Assembly: GCA_963681505.1 (NCBI GenBank)
Contig: OY811972.1
Location: 14,468,172-14,532,171 of the forward strand
Direction of reading: 5' to 3'
Length of the DNA stretch: 64,000 bases
From: Eunapius fragilis
Taxonomy: Eukaryota > Porifera > Demospongiae > Spongillida > Spongillidae
Shown here: positions 1-10,514 of the stretch, piece by piece
Layout of the letters: the number at the start of each line of letters is the position of its first letter
How positions within the stretch are numbered: the stretch's first letter is position 1
Program-made: the position numbers and the translations under genes
The notes under the pieces: model-generated
Databases searched by the model: none
Seen by the model: only the letters and a program-made list of their open reading frames with translations
What the model was told of the DNA's origin: nothing

Positions 1-57
1 TTTAGCTTATCCGTGTGTTCAGGAATAATGATTGGTAACATGATATCACAAAAAACT

Positions 58-1035
58 TCATGTGTCAGACAGGTACTTGCTGCATGCAGTGCAGAGCCAT
101 TTATCCTTATCCATCCAAACTCCATCTGGGATGCTCTCACACGTTTGGTGAAATCGTTCATTGCAAAGATCACATTGTGCCATCTTCCCCTCTTCAGGCA
201 GTCGGCACTTGCATACCAGGTAAACATGCACAACAGATAATTCATTCATCCTGGGCGCTCTTGCCCTTCCAGGAAATGTAGACATTTTGCGATTAACTAG
301 ACAATCCAACAGGTGGGTTCTCATGGACTTCTGTGTGTACATCATCTCTGTGGGACAGGTTCCATTGCAAAGGGAAGTGGCAAAAGCCAAGGCAAAAAGA
401 CCACAATCATTTGAACCTCTCTGTCTCTGCACTGGATGGAATTTAAGGCTTATTTTCTTCAATGGAGAATAAAGAAGAGATGCTATTTTCTCCTTTGTTC
501 TATCTGGCAAGTCTTTGTGCAACATACTGTCAAAAATATTGATCTCTCCAAAACAACAACCAATTGTTGAGACCGTTATCCAGTGACTTGATGCCACATT
601 TAAAATTTGTACAAATTCTGTTGTCTCAGGTTCAAAAGCTAACACTTCACCAAGGATTGTAGCTTGAAAACCACCAATCATTGGAAATGCTTCCTTTAAC
701 ATCATTTGGCCTGCATGTATTATACTGTCTGATAACCATCTACCTTCTGTCAGGGCATAATAGTCATCCATGTACAAACTTAGAGATGGAATCCAGAACT
801 GTGTAGAGTTTGCACTTTTGTCATCTTTGATTTCCAGAGTACAATCTTTAACTGTGGTAGAAAAGGGTATAGAAAAGGTTATGAAAAATTCAATTAAGTT
901 GTATGAAATTAACAGAACTGAATGGTTGAAGATTTTTAAGCAGTTGCAGGGAAATTCACACTGTAAATTAAGTGGGTCAAATAAAGCATTGTAGCCCTTA
1001 AACCTAATAATGTCAACAATATGCTCTTCAGACAT
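58..1035 (-). CDS. Ulp1-like (C48) cysteine protease with C-terminal PHD finger, transposon-associated
   Basis: The 325-residue frame holds a Ulp1/SENP-type catalytic core: HWITVS supplies the His, IFDSM the Asp, and QRQRGSNDCGLFALAFA the oxyanion Gln and nucleophile Cys. Near the N-terminal side WLSDSIIHAGQMML matches the family's substrate-groove segment. The last 50 residues form a PHD-type zinc finger (CKC, CDLCNERFHQTC, WLCTAC). Proteases of this family cleave SUMO-like modifiers; the combination with a PHD finger is known from Ginger-type DNA transposons. It lies 330 bp downstream of the integrase frame on the same strand and could be its last exon: a TAG acceptor about 12 bases before the ATG opens in frame. 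Residues about 35-65 are hydrophobic and atypical and may be an unspliced intron ending at a good CAG acceptor. No frame break is seen. The functional link to the integrase is inferred. Confidence 0.75.
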   Translation of the reverse strand: MSEEHIVDIIRFKGYNALFDPLNLQCEFPCNCLKIFNHSVLLISYNLIEFFITFSIPFSTTVKDCTLEIKDDKSANSTQFWIPSLSLYMDDYYALTEGRWLSDSIIHAGQMMLKEAFPMIGGFQATILGEVLAFEPETTEFVQILNVASSHWITVSTIGCCFGEINIFDSMLHKDLPDRTKEKIASLLYSPLKKISLKFHPVQRQRGSNDCGLFALAFATSLCNGTCPTEMMYTQKSMRTHLLDCLVNRKMSTFPGRARAPRMNELSVVHVYLVCKCRLPEEGKMAQCDLCNERFHQTCESIPDGVWMDKDKWLCTACSKYLSDT

Positions 1036-3539
1036 ATTAATAAGCTACCAGTGCCAGTATTTTCACATTATTAGCAGTTTGATTGTTCTAATTTATCAGT
1101 TTTACCATTTCCTACAACTTTGTATATATAATACTACTAAAAGCAATATAATTCTTGACTTACACACCTAAATTTATACATTTAGTAATGGTAGCCCAAC
1201 AGAGCTATAATAGTTAGACCATACAGCTGTTCACACCTTGACAATGTTATACATTTGTCCACCCTTTTCATACAAGAGCTAAGACTTTCCCATTAGCAGT
1301 CTTTAAAGATAAGCATGTGGCATTATAAAAATACAGTTATTATACCAGTTGACTTTATGCCTTTCATTCTACTTCGGAGACCTTATTTTAGCAAATGTAT
1401 GATGCTTTTTTTCTCTCCTCCTAGTGTACTTCTGAGTATCTGCAGTAGCTGAAGGTGTCACACATGTAGTTTTGAATTCTGTTTCACAAACTGGTGAAAT
1501 GCTGATGTCAGCAGGTAGAACAAAAAAACCACATTGCTTTTTGGGTGTACTTGTTACAAAGCCATCATTAATGTCACACATCGTTTCAGAAAATGAAATG
1601 GTCTGTTGGAGCCTGCTTAACTGAAGTTCATTGTCAACAAAGCCTATGTCACCAGTACACAAAGTGGAGTGACATTTGTTCACTTCATCACTGATGCTAC
1701 CTTGGCCTAAATGTTTTGTCACTCCACTCATTGGAGCTGAGTATTGCTGGGAAACTACAATGTCACCTACACTTTGGCAAACAGGAACCGAAGAAATCTG
1801 ACAGATAGTGTCATCAATCCCACCAGCATCAGTACTCACTACACAAGCACCATGGCCAACCATTCTATCTGATTCCAACTTTACTTGACTGTCATGACTG
1901 GATTGGATGCACCCATCATCAGAAGAGGAAATTGCTATCCTTTTTTTGCGGTAACATCCCTCAGCTATTGGACTGCATGTTTCATCACTGCTGCTACAAG
2001 TCTGGAACACGGATGAATCTGAGAAATGAAAAACTGGACCTTCAGTGGAATAATATGGTTTCAGTCGGCACACATTCACTACTTTCTTGAGTGCTTTTCC
2101 AGTTGAAGGATTCAGTAGCTTGTACACGCCTTTGCCAACTGACTCTTGAACTCTGTATGGTCCAAGCCAACGCTGTTGCAATTTCCCACCTTCCTTCCAT
2201 CACGCTGAGAATTCCTAAGCAACACCATGGACCCAACATCAAGAGCCTGTCGATAAATGTGTATAATTATAAATTCTGTTTATACATATAACATCTTACT
2301 TTGCCTTTCCAATGCTTTTTATCATAATCTCTCTTGTAACGCTCTTGTGCAGATAAAATATTTTCATGGGCCAATTGGTGCATTCTCTTTTTCACATCTG
2401 TCATTTTTTTCATTGCAGTATCCAAATCATCACTACCACTGTCTTCAATGAGAGAACTGCTGGAACACTGGTATTCTGTTTCTATGGGTAGTATTTCTCT
2501 CCTAAAAAAAATTAGGCATAAAGTAAAATTATTAATTCGTGAATATGTTTTCCTTACCGGCCAAACATTATTTCAAATGGTGAAACACCAGTTGATTTAT
2601 GTATCGATGTCCGGTATGCAAAAAGTACTCCTTCCAAATATATGTCCCAATTGTCCTGTTCTTTATTGACAAGTTTCACCAAAGATTGTTGCAGTGTTTG
2701 GTTGTACCTTTCTATTAAACCATTTGTTTGGGGATGGTAAGCAGATGAGATTTTGTGATTAACTTTGGTAAGTTTGAAGAGCTTCTTGCACACGGAGTTC
2801 ACAAATTCTCTCCCTTGATCACTGATTATGACCTTTGGTGCCCCAAATCTATATGCAAGATATGCAAGAAATATCCATGCATCACAATATGATTATTAAA
2901 TAAGACCTGTTAGAATAAAGTGCACAGTAAATATTTTTAATGTCTTATCATAGAAAGTACACATGCAATGTATATTATACCTGCAAATGGTCTTGTACAA
3001 GAAAATAGCAACACTGTTAGCACTCTTATCCTTTATTGCCTCTGCTTCTGGCCATTTAGAGAAATAGTCCATCAAAGTAGCAACATACTTATTTCCCTGA
3101 GTGGTTACTGGGAGAGGCCCAATTAGATCGATACCAACCTATGGAAATACATCAATCCATATACCGTTATTAAGAAATCAATGCAGTTATGTACCTGATA
3201 CCAAACTTTTGATTTGACAGGGATTGGATGGAGGACTGTGTCAGCTTTGATGAACTTAACATCATTGTTTCTCTGGCATACATCACAAGTTTTCACAAAG
3301 TCACGAATCTCATTAACCATATCCTTCCAATAAAATCTTGCAACGATCTTTTCTTCAGTTTTGTCTCGTCCAAGATGCGCTCCCCCTTCAGTTTTGGAGA
3401 AAACAAAGTGAAACTAATAAAAGATAAATATGTATTACAACGATCAGGAGCGTATCCATACAGGTTTCCATGTTGCCAGAACCCTCCCCCCTCCCCACAT
3501 TGAGCGCAATTACTTAACCGCCGTTAAATAATCAAAATT

Positions 3540-3563
3540 CGGACATTGTATATCGGGGTCAAG

Positions 3564-3595
<32 letters not shown>

Positions 3596-3690
3596 CTTCT
3601 TCCCCGTTCGTATTTGGTCTATCATTTCCTTCCCCGCTGGTATTTGGTATACTTTCCCCTTCCCCGCTCGTATTTGGCCTACAGCATAGT
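3540..3690. repeat. poly-C tract and short tandem repeat in an integrase intron
   Basis: A long C run (from about 3567) is followed by three imperfect copies of a roughly 30-bp unit containing TTCCCCGCTCGTATTTGG. The block lies inside the 3386-3760 intron of the integrase gene, so it does not break the frame. Confidence 0.8.
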
Positions 3691-3900
3691 GGATCCCTTC
3701 CTTTCGATTGACGTTCTAAGTTGGAAACCCCCACTTTGAAATCCTGACCTGACGATTTACCTTCTGGTGAAGCGTGGCAAGCTATCATTATTCTTTCCTG
3801 CTCTTCTTTAGATTTGATCACACGCTTCCACTGCCGATCGCCACTCATATCCTTTAAACAACGTTTAGCATAATAAAGAGCGCCGCTCTCAATCTTGTAA

Positions 3901-4426
3901 TGCGCCTGTCATTGTAACATGGGTACCCACCCCATTGGGGCCAATGACGGGATTTGACCTTTATTAAATCAAATGCCCCACTGTTGGGGATTAATAACCG
4001 GTCAAATTGCCCGTCCACCCACGCGTGTTTTGGTATCGGGCGATCGATCCTGCTATAAATTCTTGTATGTGTTTTGATGGATTGTACACAACACTGCGCT
4101 GTGTCGGCGCTCGATCTGCATGTTGCGTTGTTCGAATACCTCCTGCTATTCTCTCTCGATCGACGAATGGTCGATCGATCGATCATCAATCACTGTCCAT
4201 TGTTATGTCCAATACACACAAGAGCCTTCTTTATAGCCTCCGTACTAGCACTAGAACTGGTAGACATCTTTGTTTTATCTCACCGATCTCGATCCGCCTC
4301 TTCATTGTCAAATGCCCGTCAATAGCCTAACGAAACAACCACAATCCAATTAGCGGTGTCAAATCCCGTACTAATCCCGACATTGGCCCCAATGGGGGGG
4401 GCACCCATGTTACAATGACAGGTGCA
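3901..4426. mobile_element. 526-bp PIF/Harbinger-like MITE with TAA target duplication
   Basis: The ends are inverted repeats of about 55-60 bp with a small gap: the left end starts TGCGCCTGTCATTGTAAC and the right end finishes GTTACAATGACAGGTGCA. Both sides are flanked by TAA (3898-3900 and 4427-4429), the 3-bp duplication typical of PIF/Harbinger. There is no transposase frame inside; the interior contains GATC-rich sequence. Removing the element plus one TAA restores the reading frame of the surrounding integrase exon, so the insertion point is exact. The superfamily call rests on the 3-bp TWA duplication and is less certain than the element itself. Confidence 0.8.
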
Positions 4427-4659
4427 TAATTTCCACACGCTTTGCGTCTGAAAGAACGTTTCTGATCTTTCGAAAATCCTACTGGATACCTTCCTTTCAA
4501 CAAGAAGTTAAAAACGTTTTCGTAGTCCATGACCGGCAGCACTCGTCTACTCTAAAAAGAAACTCTCTCCACGTGTGGAGATCAGTTGATACACGCATGC
4601 GCAGTTACGAGGATTCGAAGGCTAAGTGTTTCGTTGAACGTTTATTGCAAACGTCAAAA

Positions 4660-4840
4660 AGTAGGGGGGTGGGGGGGGGGGGGGGGGAGGGGGGGGGACA
4701 GCTGTGCCTAGGAAAAAATGTCCGGCATGGGGGGACAATAATTACTAGAGGGGGACATTTATTCCTAGGCACCAATGTCCGGGGGGACAGTCGTGCCTAG
4801 GCACCAATGTCCGGGGGGACACTTTTTCCAGGGGGACAGC
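4660..4840. repeat. G-rich tract and tandem repeats with CCTAGGCACCAATGTCCGG
   Basis: A G-rich run of about 40 bases is followed by repeated blocks of the form CCTAGGCACCAATGTCCGG plus GGGGACA, at least three times with variants. It lies in the proposed first intron of the integrase gene. No coding content was found between 4561 and 5440 apart from this repeat. Confidence 0.75.
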
Positions 4841-5445
4841 CATGCCTCCGACACCGGTTTATAGAGGCTTCACGTAGCCAAACACAGTAGTTTGATATCG
4901 TAGTGTATGCTAGCTGTATGCACGAGGGCATGATGGCCGGGCGAAGCGCCAAACGGATAAACCAGTTTGTACATATACTCCGGCTCTAGCTGTGTTATCG
5001 AGTTGTTGCGGGTGATCGATTCATAGATATTTGTAACGAGGTTTGCGGCCCGTTTGCGTTGCATCGAGCGCCTATAGTTTCCCCCTGTGACGAAGCAGAG
5101 TTCTGAACAAGATGTCAGCTGAGGAATTAATTATTTTTTGAAATCCATTAGGAATTAGGTCCGGTCTGACAAACTGCGCAGCTGGGATCCGGCCAGGCAG
5201 GTCTGCAGCCGTGAATATCACTGTTTATGACGTGTACGTGAATTGGAAAAAAACAAGTGGGAACTGGTCCGATCGCGACCGGAAGGCCAATCCACTTTAA
5301 CCTGGGGCGCGCAGAACCAGGCCTACTGTTCCATAGCCTTCGTACGTAGCTTAGAAAAGCAGCTACCCTACTGTTCACCCACTAGCTGAGTTCAGGGTTT
5401 AGAGTTGTGTTTGAGATGATTCGTCTGTTTTACATGTAAATGGAG

Positions 5446-5570
5446 GGCCCGGACCAATTTTTACTTACCCGGACCAAAATTTCCTGATAATATTGGTCCG
5501 CCCGGACCAATTATTTCCAAAAATTTTGGTCCGGGACCATAATTTTCGGCGGACCAAAATTTTCGTGACA
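5446..5570. repeat. GGTCCG/CGGACC short repeats in both orientations
   Basis: CGGACCAA and its complement TTGGTCCG recur about seven times in 120 bp with A/T-rich spacers, giving several potential hairpins. It looks like a decayed foldback or minisatellite; no terminal repeats or target duplication could be fixed. Confidence 0.6.
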
Positions 5571-5731
5571 GAACGCCACTCGATGATATCCAATGTTCTA
5601 TCATTTTGTGACTGCAAGAACTGGTAAGCATGCAGTTGTAGTATTTTTTATACAAACGCTACAATGCTATATGTAGCCAACTAGCTGCTACATTATCTAC
5701 AAAATTGTGAGATAAACAACAAGTACCCTAC

Positions 5732-5992
5732 TTCCTTATCTTCCTTGACGGTCACAACTAGCGCATCTCTAATGCCTGCTTCTGGAAAGTCAAGCAATCG
5801 AAATCCACTGCGCTTGACCAGGTGACGAAAATGCTTATCGTACTCAGAATTTCCCTTCCTAAATGAGATAACCCTTCTCCCATACGCTTCACTGATGACA
5901 GCACTTCGTGACCTTGGAGCATCTTGCGGAAATGTACGCTGTACATAAGTATCAAACTCTTCTTTTTCACTCGAACTCAAAATTCTATGACA
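5732..5992 (-). CDS. candidate N-terminal exon of the integrase gene
   Basis: This frame reads SSSEKEEFDTYVQRTF, then a basic stretch around YDKHFRHLVKRSGFRLL and VTVKEDKE, and meets a GTAGGG donor in phase 0. The next acceptor on the minus strand (before 4551) opens in phase 0 directly into the integrase exon, so the two are splice-compatible. I do not recognise the segment as a named domain. Its 5' limit is uncertain: either a TAG acceptor near 5993 or an ATG at 6043. Linking it to the integrase is inference. Confidence 0.4.
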
Positions 5993-6020
5993 CGTGCTAT
6001 TATCTCGTGTCCAGCACCAT

Positions 6021-6078
6021 CGGCCGGTTACGTAATGGGCCATCCGGTTACGTCGTCCGGTTACGTAACCGGTCCGTG
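6021..6078. repeat. CCGGTTACGT direct repeats
   Basis: CGGTTACGTAA or CGGTTACGTC occurs three times within about 55 bp at the 5' side of the candidate integrase N-terminal exon. A regulatory role is possible but not shown. Confidence 0.5.
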
Positions 6079-6373
6079 CGGAACATATATATACCAAACT
6101 GATTTGGAGAAACATTCAAATGGCTCGAGCATTAACCACAGGAAACTAACCTTTGGCTCGCATCAAGATGAAGGTGTATAATTAACTTCAACAAATATTT
6201 TGACACAGTTAAAAATATGTAATACTGCTATTCAGGCTGCCTAGTCTTATACACTATTCATTTTTAGTCCAGTACACTCGGACAGCCTGAAACAGTCACA
6301 TATACAGTGTTTATACGCGGCCACCCGATTTAATCAACTCACGGATGGTCAGGCGATCACGGTTCCAGTTAGT

Positions 6374-6433
6374 TTCCAGCCGCCAAGGGTACATCTCCCG
6401 ATCGATCGGGAGATATATCCTTGGCGGCTGGAA
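6374..6433. repeat. 60-bp palindrome without spacer
   Basis: Two 30-base arms meet at the centre CGATCG with only two mismatches; the outer ends are TTCCAGCCGCCAAGG and its complement. It would extrude as a hairpin with no unpaired spacer beyond the minimal loop. The flanks carry further decayed symmetry, so it may be the core of an old foldback element. The stretch from 6434 to 7512 holds an A15 run (about 6587-6601) and nothing else I can identify. Confidence 0.8.
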
Positions 6434-7512
6434 TCGGTCACAGCCAATATTTGACTGTCGTGAAAATCGAGTCGACGGTCACGGCTGGCGGTCGTATGCC
6501 GGTTACCTGAAAGCAGACTTCTTTTGTACTGAAGTCACGATATCGATGCTTGCACCGCAGCACCGGTATATAGCTAAAGTTCAGTAAAAAAAAAAAAAAA
6601 ATCAATTCGCGGAATCATGAAAGCTACATTGCAATGCTTACAATAAACTCTTTTCCCGCTGACGTCACACATGAATTAGCCGGGTCAATTTTTAAATGGT
6701 ATATCTTCACCATCATAAATTATCCTGAGTGACGGTCTTCACATGTTTCATTTTTGCTATATTTCCCGATGTAGCTTTGTTATTGCATGCCATCAGTAAT
6801 TATTTGCCATTTAATCAATATAAAGAGGGGAAGAAGGGAAAGACCGAGTTGCAAGCTGTCCCATAAAGTCAGAAAACTAACCATCAAATGCCATCCATAA
6901 TTTAAGCAGTAGAGAATGAAGTTGTTATGTTGATTAACGGCCTAAAGTGAGGGAGCTTGAATGTGAGTGCATTCCCTGGCTGTTGAGACAGATGGATGGT
7001 GGTAAGGGTGAAAAAGCAATTGATACTTCCCAGCGCACCCAGCAGGGAGAAATTAGCAGTAGGCTCAGCCTCCAATGAAGCCATATAATGAAACAAGAGA
7101 CGTACGATAATATGTTCTAGCAAGGTCCAGCATGTTACCTGAGCTTTTATTGTGCTGTTCTGTGTTTATTATTCCAACAATTTATTACAAATATGCAAGA
7201 ATACATGAACATACATGTATATGTACATTATTCAAGAATAAATGTACGATATTATAACAAATCACAAAACAACATACAAACTCAAATGTATTCCTGATGA
7301 GGGCATGAAAGTTTGCACAAAATAGCCCTCACATTTGTTCTGTATTATTATCTGTTGTATAGTAGTGATGTAATTTATTAACTTCTTGTATTACGTGACC
7401 ATGAAAAAACAGCAGTTTAATTCATCTTTCTTAAAATCAATTAATGTGTATATAAAACTGGTTTAATAACTTGGGTGCGGCCGGGTGCACAAAACTACAT
7501 GAGGTGTAGGGA

Positions 7513-8439
7513 ATGAACGATTCGTGTAATGGTACTCTAGACAAAACAGCGCTTATTGTGGACTCTGCGACCAATGGTGCATCAGTACTGGTGTGCCTGC
7601 TCGCCGCTGCACTAGTTTTTGTCTCCAAGTTGTATCGTAAGACCATTTACCGCCTGGCTCTCTACCAGGTGCTGGCAGGAGAGTTCCTAGCGTCAATTCA
7701 CGTGACTCAAATCGTTATTATCAACTACTACGGAGACGAAGAGGTATACAACGATGTCTGTAAAGCTTTTGCCTGCCTAACCCTCTTTGCCGAATGGACC
7801 AAATTAGTCCTCACCATGTGGATGACTCTGCATCTCTTCAGCTTTGCCGGTTGTCACAGGAACCTCCGACGGTGCGAGGCAGTGTACCTCTCTACTTCCC
7901 TGCTCGTCCCCGGGGTGGTGGCGGGCATCCCGTTCGCCACCAAGTCCTACGGACTCGCCGGGTCGTGGTGCTGGATTAAAAGCAGAGACAATTGCTTCGG
8001 GGTGCAGCTGCCGGGCTTGATAGAACAATTCGCTCTGTGGTACGGACCGTCCATGGTCCTGCTTTTGGGAGCAGCCGTCGCAATGTTTTTGACGATCGCT
8101 CTCCTAGCGCGCCGGTTGTACCAAAGAATGGGCACTCTTAACCTCCACACGACGAATCAAAACCAACACCGTAATGCTCTCAAGCAGCTGCTTCCATTTG
8201 CTATCTATCCCATCTTTTACTTTGCCTTCAACATACCTCCGTTCGTTTATCGCGCGTACAGGGCTTCCGGAAGGGATAACGATACGACGCACGGCCTGCT
8301 GCTGATAGTCACGGCTGTCTCCACGTCGGCGTGGTGCCTAGCGGCAGGCATTACCCTCATTATCCATCTCCTTATGACCAAGCCTTTCCGTTTGTGCAAA
8401 GAGGGCACGTATGTTAAAGTAAACGTTTGGATGGAATAA
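7513..8439 (+). CDS. seven-transmembrane GPCR-like receptor, single exon
   Basis: The 308-residue protein has seven hydrophobic segments at roughly residues 20-40, 45-70, 84-108, 122-143, 170-197, 219-243 and 258-284, with a short N-terminus. An N-glycosylation motif (NGT) lies outside the first segment. SWCWI in the second extracellular loop, paired with a Cys at the start of TM3 (VCKAF), is typical of secretin/adhesion, cAMP-receptor and GPR157-like receptors, and lacks the DRY motif of rhodopsin-class receptors. The cytoplasmic tail is short. The frame is intact and has no introns, while the genes around it are heavily split. The start is the first ATG of the frame and precedes TM1 by 20 residues. 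Ligand and G-protein partner cannot be told. It would act in the plasma membrane. Confidence 0.85.
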   Translation: MNDSCNGTLDKTALIVDSATNGASVLVCLLAAALVFVSKLYRKTIYRLALYQVLAGEFLASIHVTQIVIINYYGDEEVYNDVCKAFACLTLFAEWTKLVLTMWMTLHLFSFAGCHRNLRRCEAVYLSTSLLVPGVVAGIPFATKSYGLAGSWCWIKSRDNCFGVQLPGLIEQFALWYGPSMVLLLGAAVAMFLTIALLARRLYQRMGTLNLHTTNQNQHRNALKQLLPFAIYPIFYFAFNIPPFVYRAYRASGRDNDTTHGLLLIVTAVSTSAWCLAAGITLIIHLLMTKPFRLCKEGTYVKVNVWME

Positions 8440-8957
8440 ACAGGATGATTGCAGCGCTCATGCATGTAAGAATAGTGCAGCAACGAAGTGTCATATGCAC
8501 ACATGATTTTTACGTATATGCACGTGCTATATAATATATATGCAAATGCATGCAGACAATATGATAACGTGTGTGCTTGGTAATTTGATGAGCTAGACTC
8601 TTGATCTGCATTGCATCTATATAGTATAGCAGCGGGGCACGGCGCGCGTTTGTGAAACACTAATTCTGTAGCATCTGCAAATCACCATTTACAACAGTTT
8701 ATAACTGACAACATTTACATCAAATCATACTGAAATACTTCAGATCTCAGGGTAACAAGCATTTTCCCCTGTGTATATAGTACGCCTCATGTATAGTATA
8801 CGCCTGCACAGCATGAATTTTTTTTACCTACTCGTGACTGCGCTTTCACAAATTCATGCGTACATTATTTGTGTAGCCGCGTAGCGACTAGGCTCATGTG
8901 GGTGGGCGTATGATTATTTTTTCACGCATCGGCCGACCAAAACGTGTGTGCATACAT

Positions 8958-8965
8958 CATTATGT

Positions 8966-8999
<34 letters not shown>

Positions 9000-9292
9000 T
9001 TGTATGTGTGTGTGCGTGTGCATGTGTGGTTGGGTGGGTGTTGTGTGTGTATGTCTGTATGCGTGTGCATGTGTGCATGTGTGGATGTGAGTATGTGTGT
9101 ATATGTGAGTATGTAAAAAATACAAAAAATGCGTGTATGTGTGTATGTTTGTACGTGTGTATGTGTGTACGTATGTACGAAATGTATACGTATATGTACG
9201 AATGTGTATTACGTGTGTACGAATGTATATGTACGTATGTATATGTATGTGTATATGTACGAGGGCATATGTGCGTACATGTATGTGCGAAT
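8958..9292. repeat. TG/TGTA-type microsatellite
   Basis: A perfect TG run grades into degenerate TGTGTATG/TACG units for over 300 bp, giving artificial Cys/Val and His/Thr reading frames on both strands that I do not annotate. The region 8440-8957 downstream of the receptor shows no gene. Confidence 0.95.
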
Positions 9293-9767
9293 CTATGATA
9301 CCTCTGGTGTAACATTATTCACAAAACCTTCCAATGTTCCCCTATTGCGGTGTGCGTACATCTACAGAGTTACGTTAGTAACTCATTGACCCCGATTATG
9401 AATGTCATTAAAAACGCGACCCGCTTCTAACAAGACTCCAGACGAGCGGATGGCTTACCTTGTTATCGTCGTCGCACAAGAAGGCAACAACAAGCAGTTT
9501 CGTGTTTTTTTGATGTCACAAAACCGCGTGGTTGTAGAGAGCAAAACTATTTTCCAAACTCGTACCCAGTCCCACGTATTTCTCGTTCTTGTTCTTGATC
9601 ACGCATAACTCGGGATAGGAACACTTTTAAGAAATGAAGATCACACCAATGGCTTCAGAATTCGTTGGCATTCTCGCTTCTTAGGTCAAAACGTCTCGAA
9701 GCTACATGACATATATCGGTGTTGTGTTAGCAAATCACGTATAGTTAAGCTTACTGACTCGGATAGG

Positions 9768-9870
9768 CAGGGTTGCCGCGATATATCGCGGTTACATAGA
9801 CTTCTATGGGCGGTTAGCGGTGAACCGCCCATAGAAGTCTATGTAACCGCGATATATCGCGGCAACCCTG
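9768..9870. mobile_element. 103-bp hAT-like miniature palindrome
   Basis: The element is almost only terminal inverted repeat: two perfect 48-base arms beginning CAGGGTTGCCGCG and ending in the complement, separated by 7 bases (AGCGGTG). CAGGGTTGCC-type ends are usual for hAT elements. It is flanked by 8-mers CGGATAGG (9760-9767) and AGGATAGG (9871-9878), which agree at seven of eight positions as expected for an aged 8-bp hAT target duplication. No coding capacity. Confidence 0.85.
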
Positions 9871-10105
9871 AGGATAGGTCATACTTCGCTCTTTATACGA
9901 AGTACCAGCAGCATACGTGATGCAATCAAATGTGTACCGTCTGGGCACTACACGTAGTGGTAATTAACTGTGGCATGTATCCGGTTTTGCACTACATGTA
10001 TTTAATAACGTGCACGTGCGTACTATAATCATTCTTGGTTTTCGATCGTTGCAGGTTTGACGCTCTTTGTAACTTAGCGAAGTTTATTATTATTATTTTT
10101 TCAAA

Positions 10106-10407
10106 ATGCCTTCACGTCAGGAAAAGAAGAAAGCCAAACGACGAGCAAAGTTCCTCAAAACTCGAGACGACGTATTAAATTCAGCCCGAGCGGAACTACA
10201 AAGCAGAGCCTGAAAAGAAGCGGGCCTCTCAACGTGAAAACTATCGAGCAGAGCCTGAAAAGAAACGGACCTCTCGACGAGCAAGGTATTGAGCAGATCC
10301 TGAAAAGGAACGGACCTCTCGACGTGCAAGGTTTCGAGCAGATCCTGAAAAGGAACGGGCTGCGATATTGCCATAGTCCTGAACGTGCATCTCGCTCGGC
10401 GAAATGA
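10106..10407 (+). pseudogene. relic ORF with repeated basic (A-D/E-P-E-K-x-R) units
   Basis: From ATG the frame reads MPSRQEKKKAKRRAKFLKT, then after frame disruption repeats four units close to RAxPEKKRxSRRARF (about 60 bp each). Such lysine- and arginine-rich ADPEKKR-type repeats occur near the N-terminus of some transposon-encoded proteins of sponges and cnidarians; that assignment is from memory of the pattern and is uncertain. The frame contains internal stops. A related start occurs near 51,198, and an inverted partial copy (MPSRQ, stop, then KKRAKLRAKYL) lies on the minus strand at about 11,262-11,210. Confidence 0.55.
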
Positions 10408-10514
10408 GTTAAGGTCACTCAAAGATATGTCGTACCTTTACAACCTCCCTCTCATATCAAAATGGTTTACTTAACATGCTACGGCTCATAATCGGGTATG
10501 AATAAAAATCCATT

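Larger units (their letters stand above)
1369..6043 (-). pseudogene. Ginger/KRBA2-like integrase gene, spliced, interrupted by a MITE and a frameshift
   Basis: Exons read on the minus strand: about 5990-5732 (tentative N-terminal exon), 4551-3761 (containing the MITE), 3385-3195, 3138-2981, 2848-2558, 2501-2300 and 2246-1369; all proposed introns are GT-AG and keep frame. The exons encode, in order, an H2C2 zinc-binding integrase N-terminus (CHASPEG joined to GAHLGRDK; CDVCQ), a DDE core (GIDLIGPLP, MDYFSKWPEA, ISDQGREFVN, AYHPQTNGLIERYNQ with the catalytic Glu) and a GPY/F module (WLGPYRVQE) followed by a Ser/Thr-rich tail. No reverse transcriptase or RNase H precedes it, which favours a Ginger-type DNA transposon or a domesticated integrase over a Gypsy retroelement. 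Lesions: a 526-bp MITE in the first integrase exon and an apparent one-base loss near 2188 just before the GPY module. The conceptual stop is at 1369. Confidence 0.75.

Noticed and set aside
1369..3848. Gypsy retrotransposon call for the integrase region
   Set aside because: No reverse transcriptase, RNase H or LTRs seen; Ulp1-PHD partner and introns fit Ginger or a domesticated gene better.
3854..4330. Frames of 80-111 residues around 4.0-4.3 kb
   Set aside because: They lie within the non-coding MITE; only the flanking integrase exon halves are coding.
7804..8292. Antisense frames over the GPCR gene
   Set aside because: No domain and opposite to a convincing seven-helix frame.
8898..9315. 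Cys/Val-rich and His/Thr-rich frames
   Set aside because: Products of translating a TG/TGTA microsatellite.
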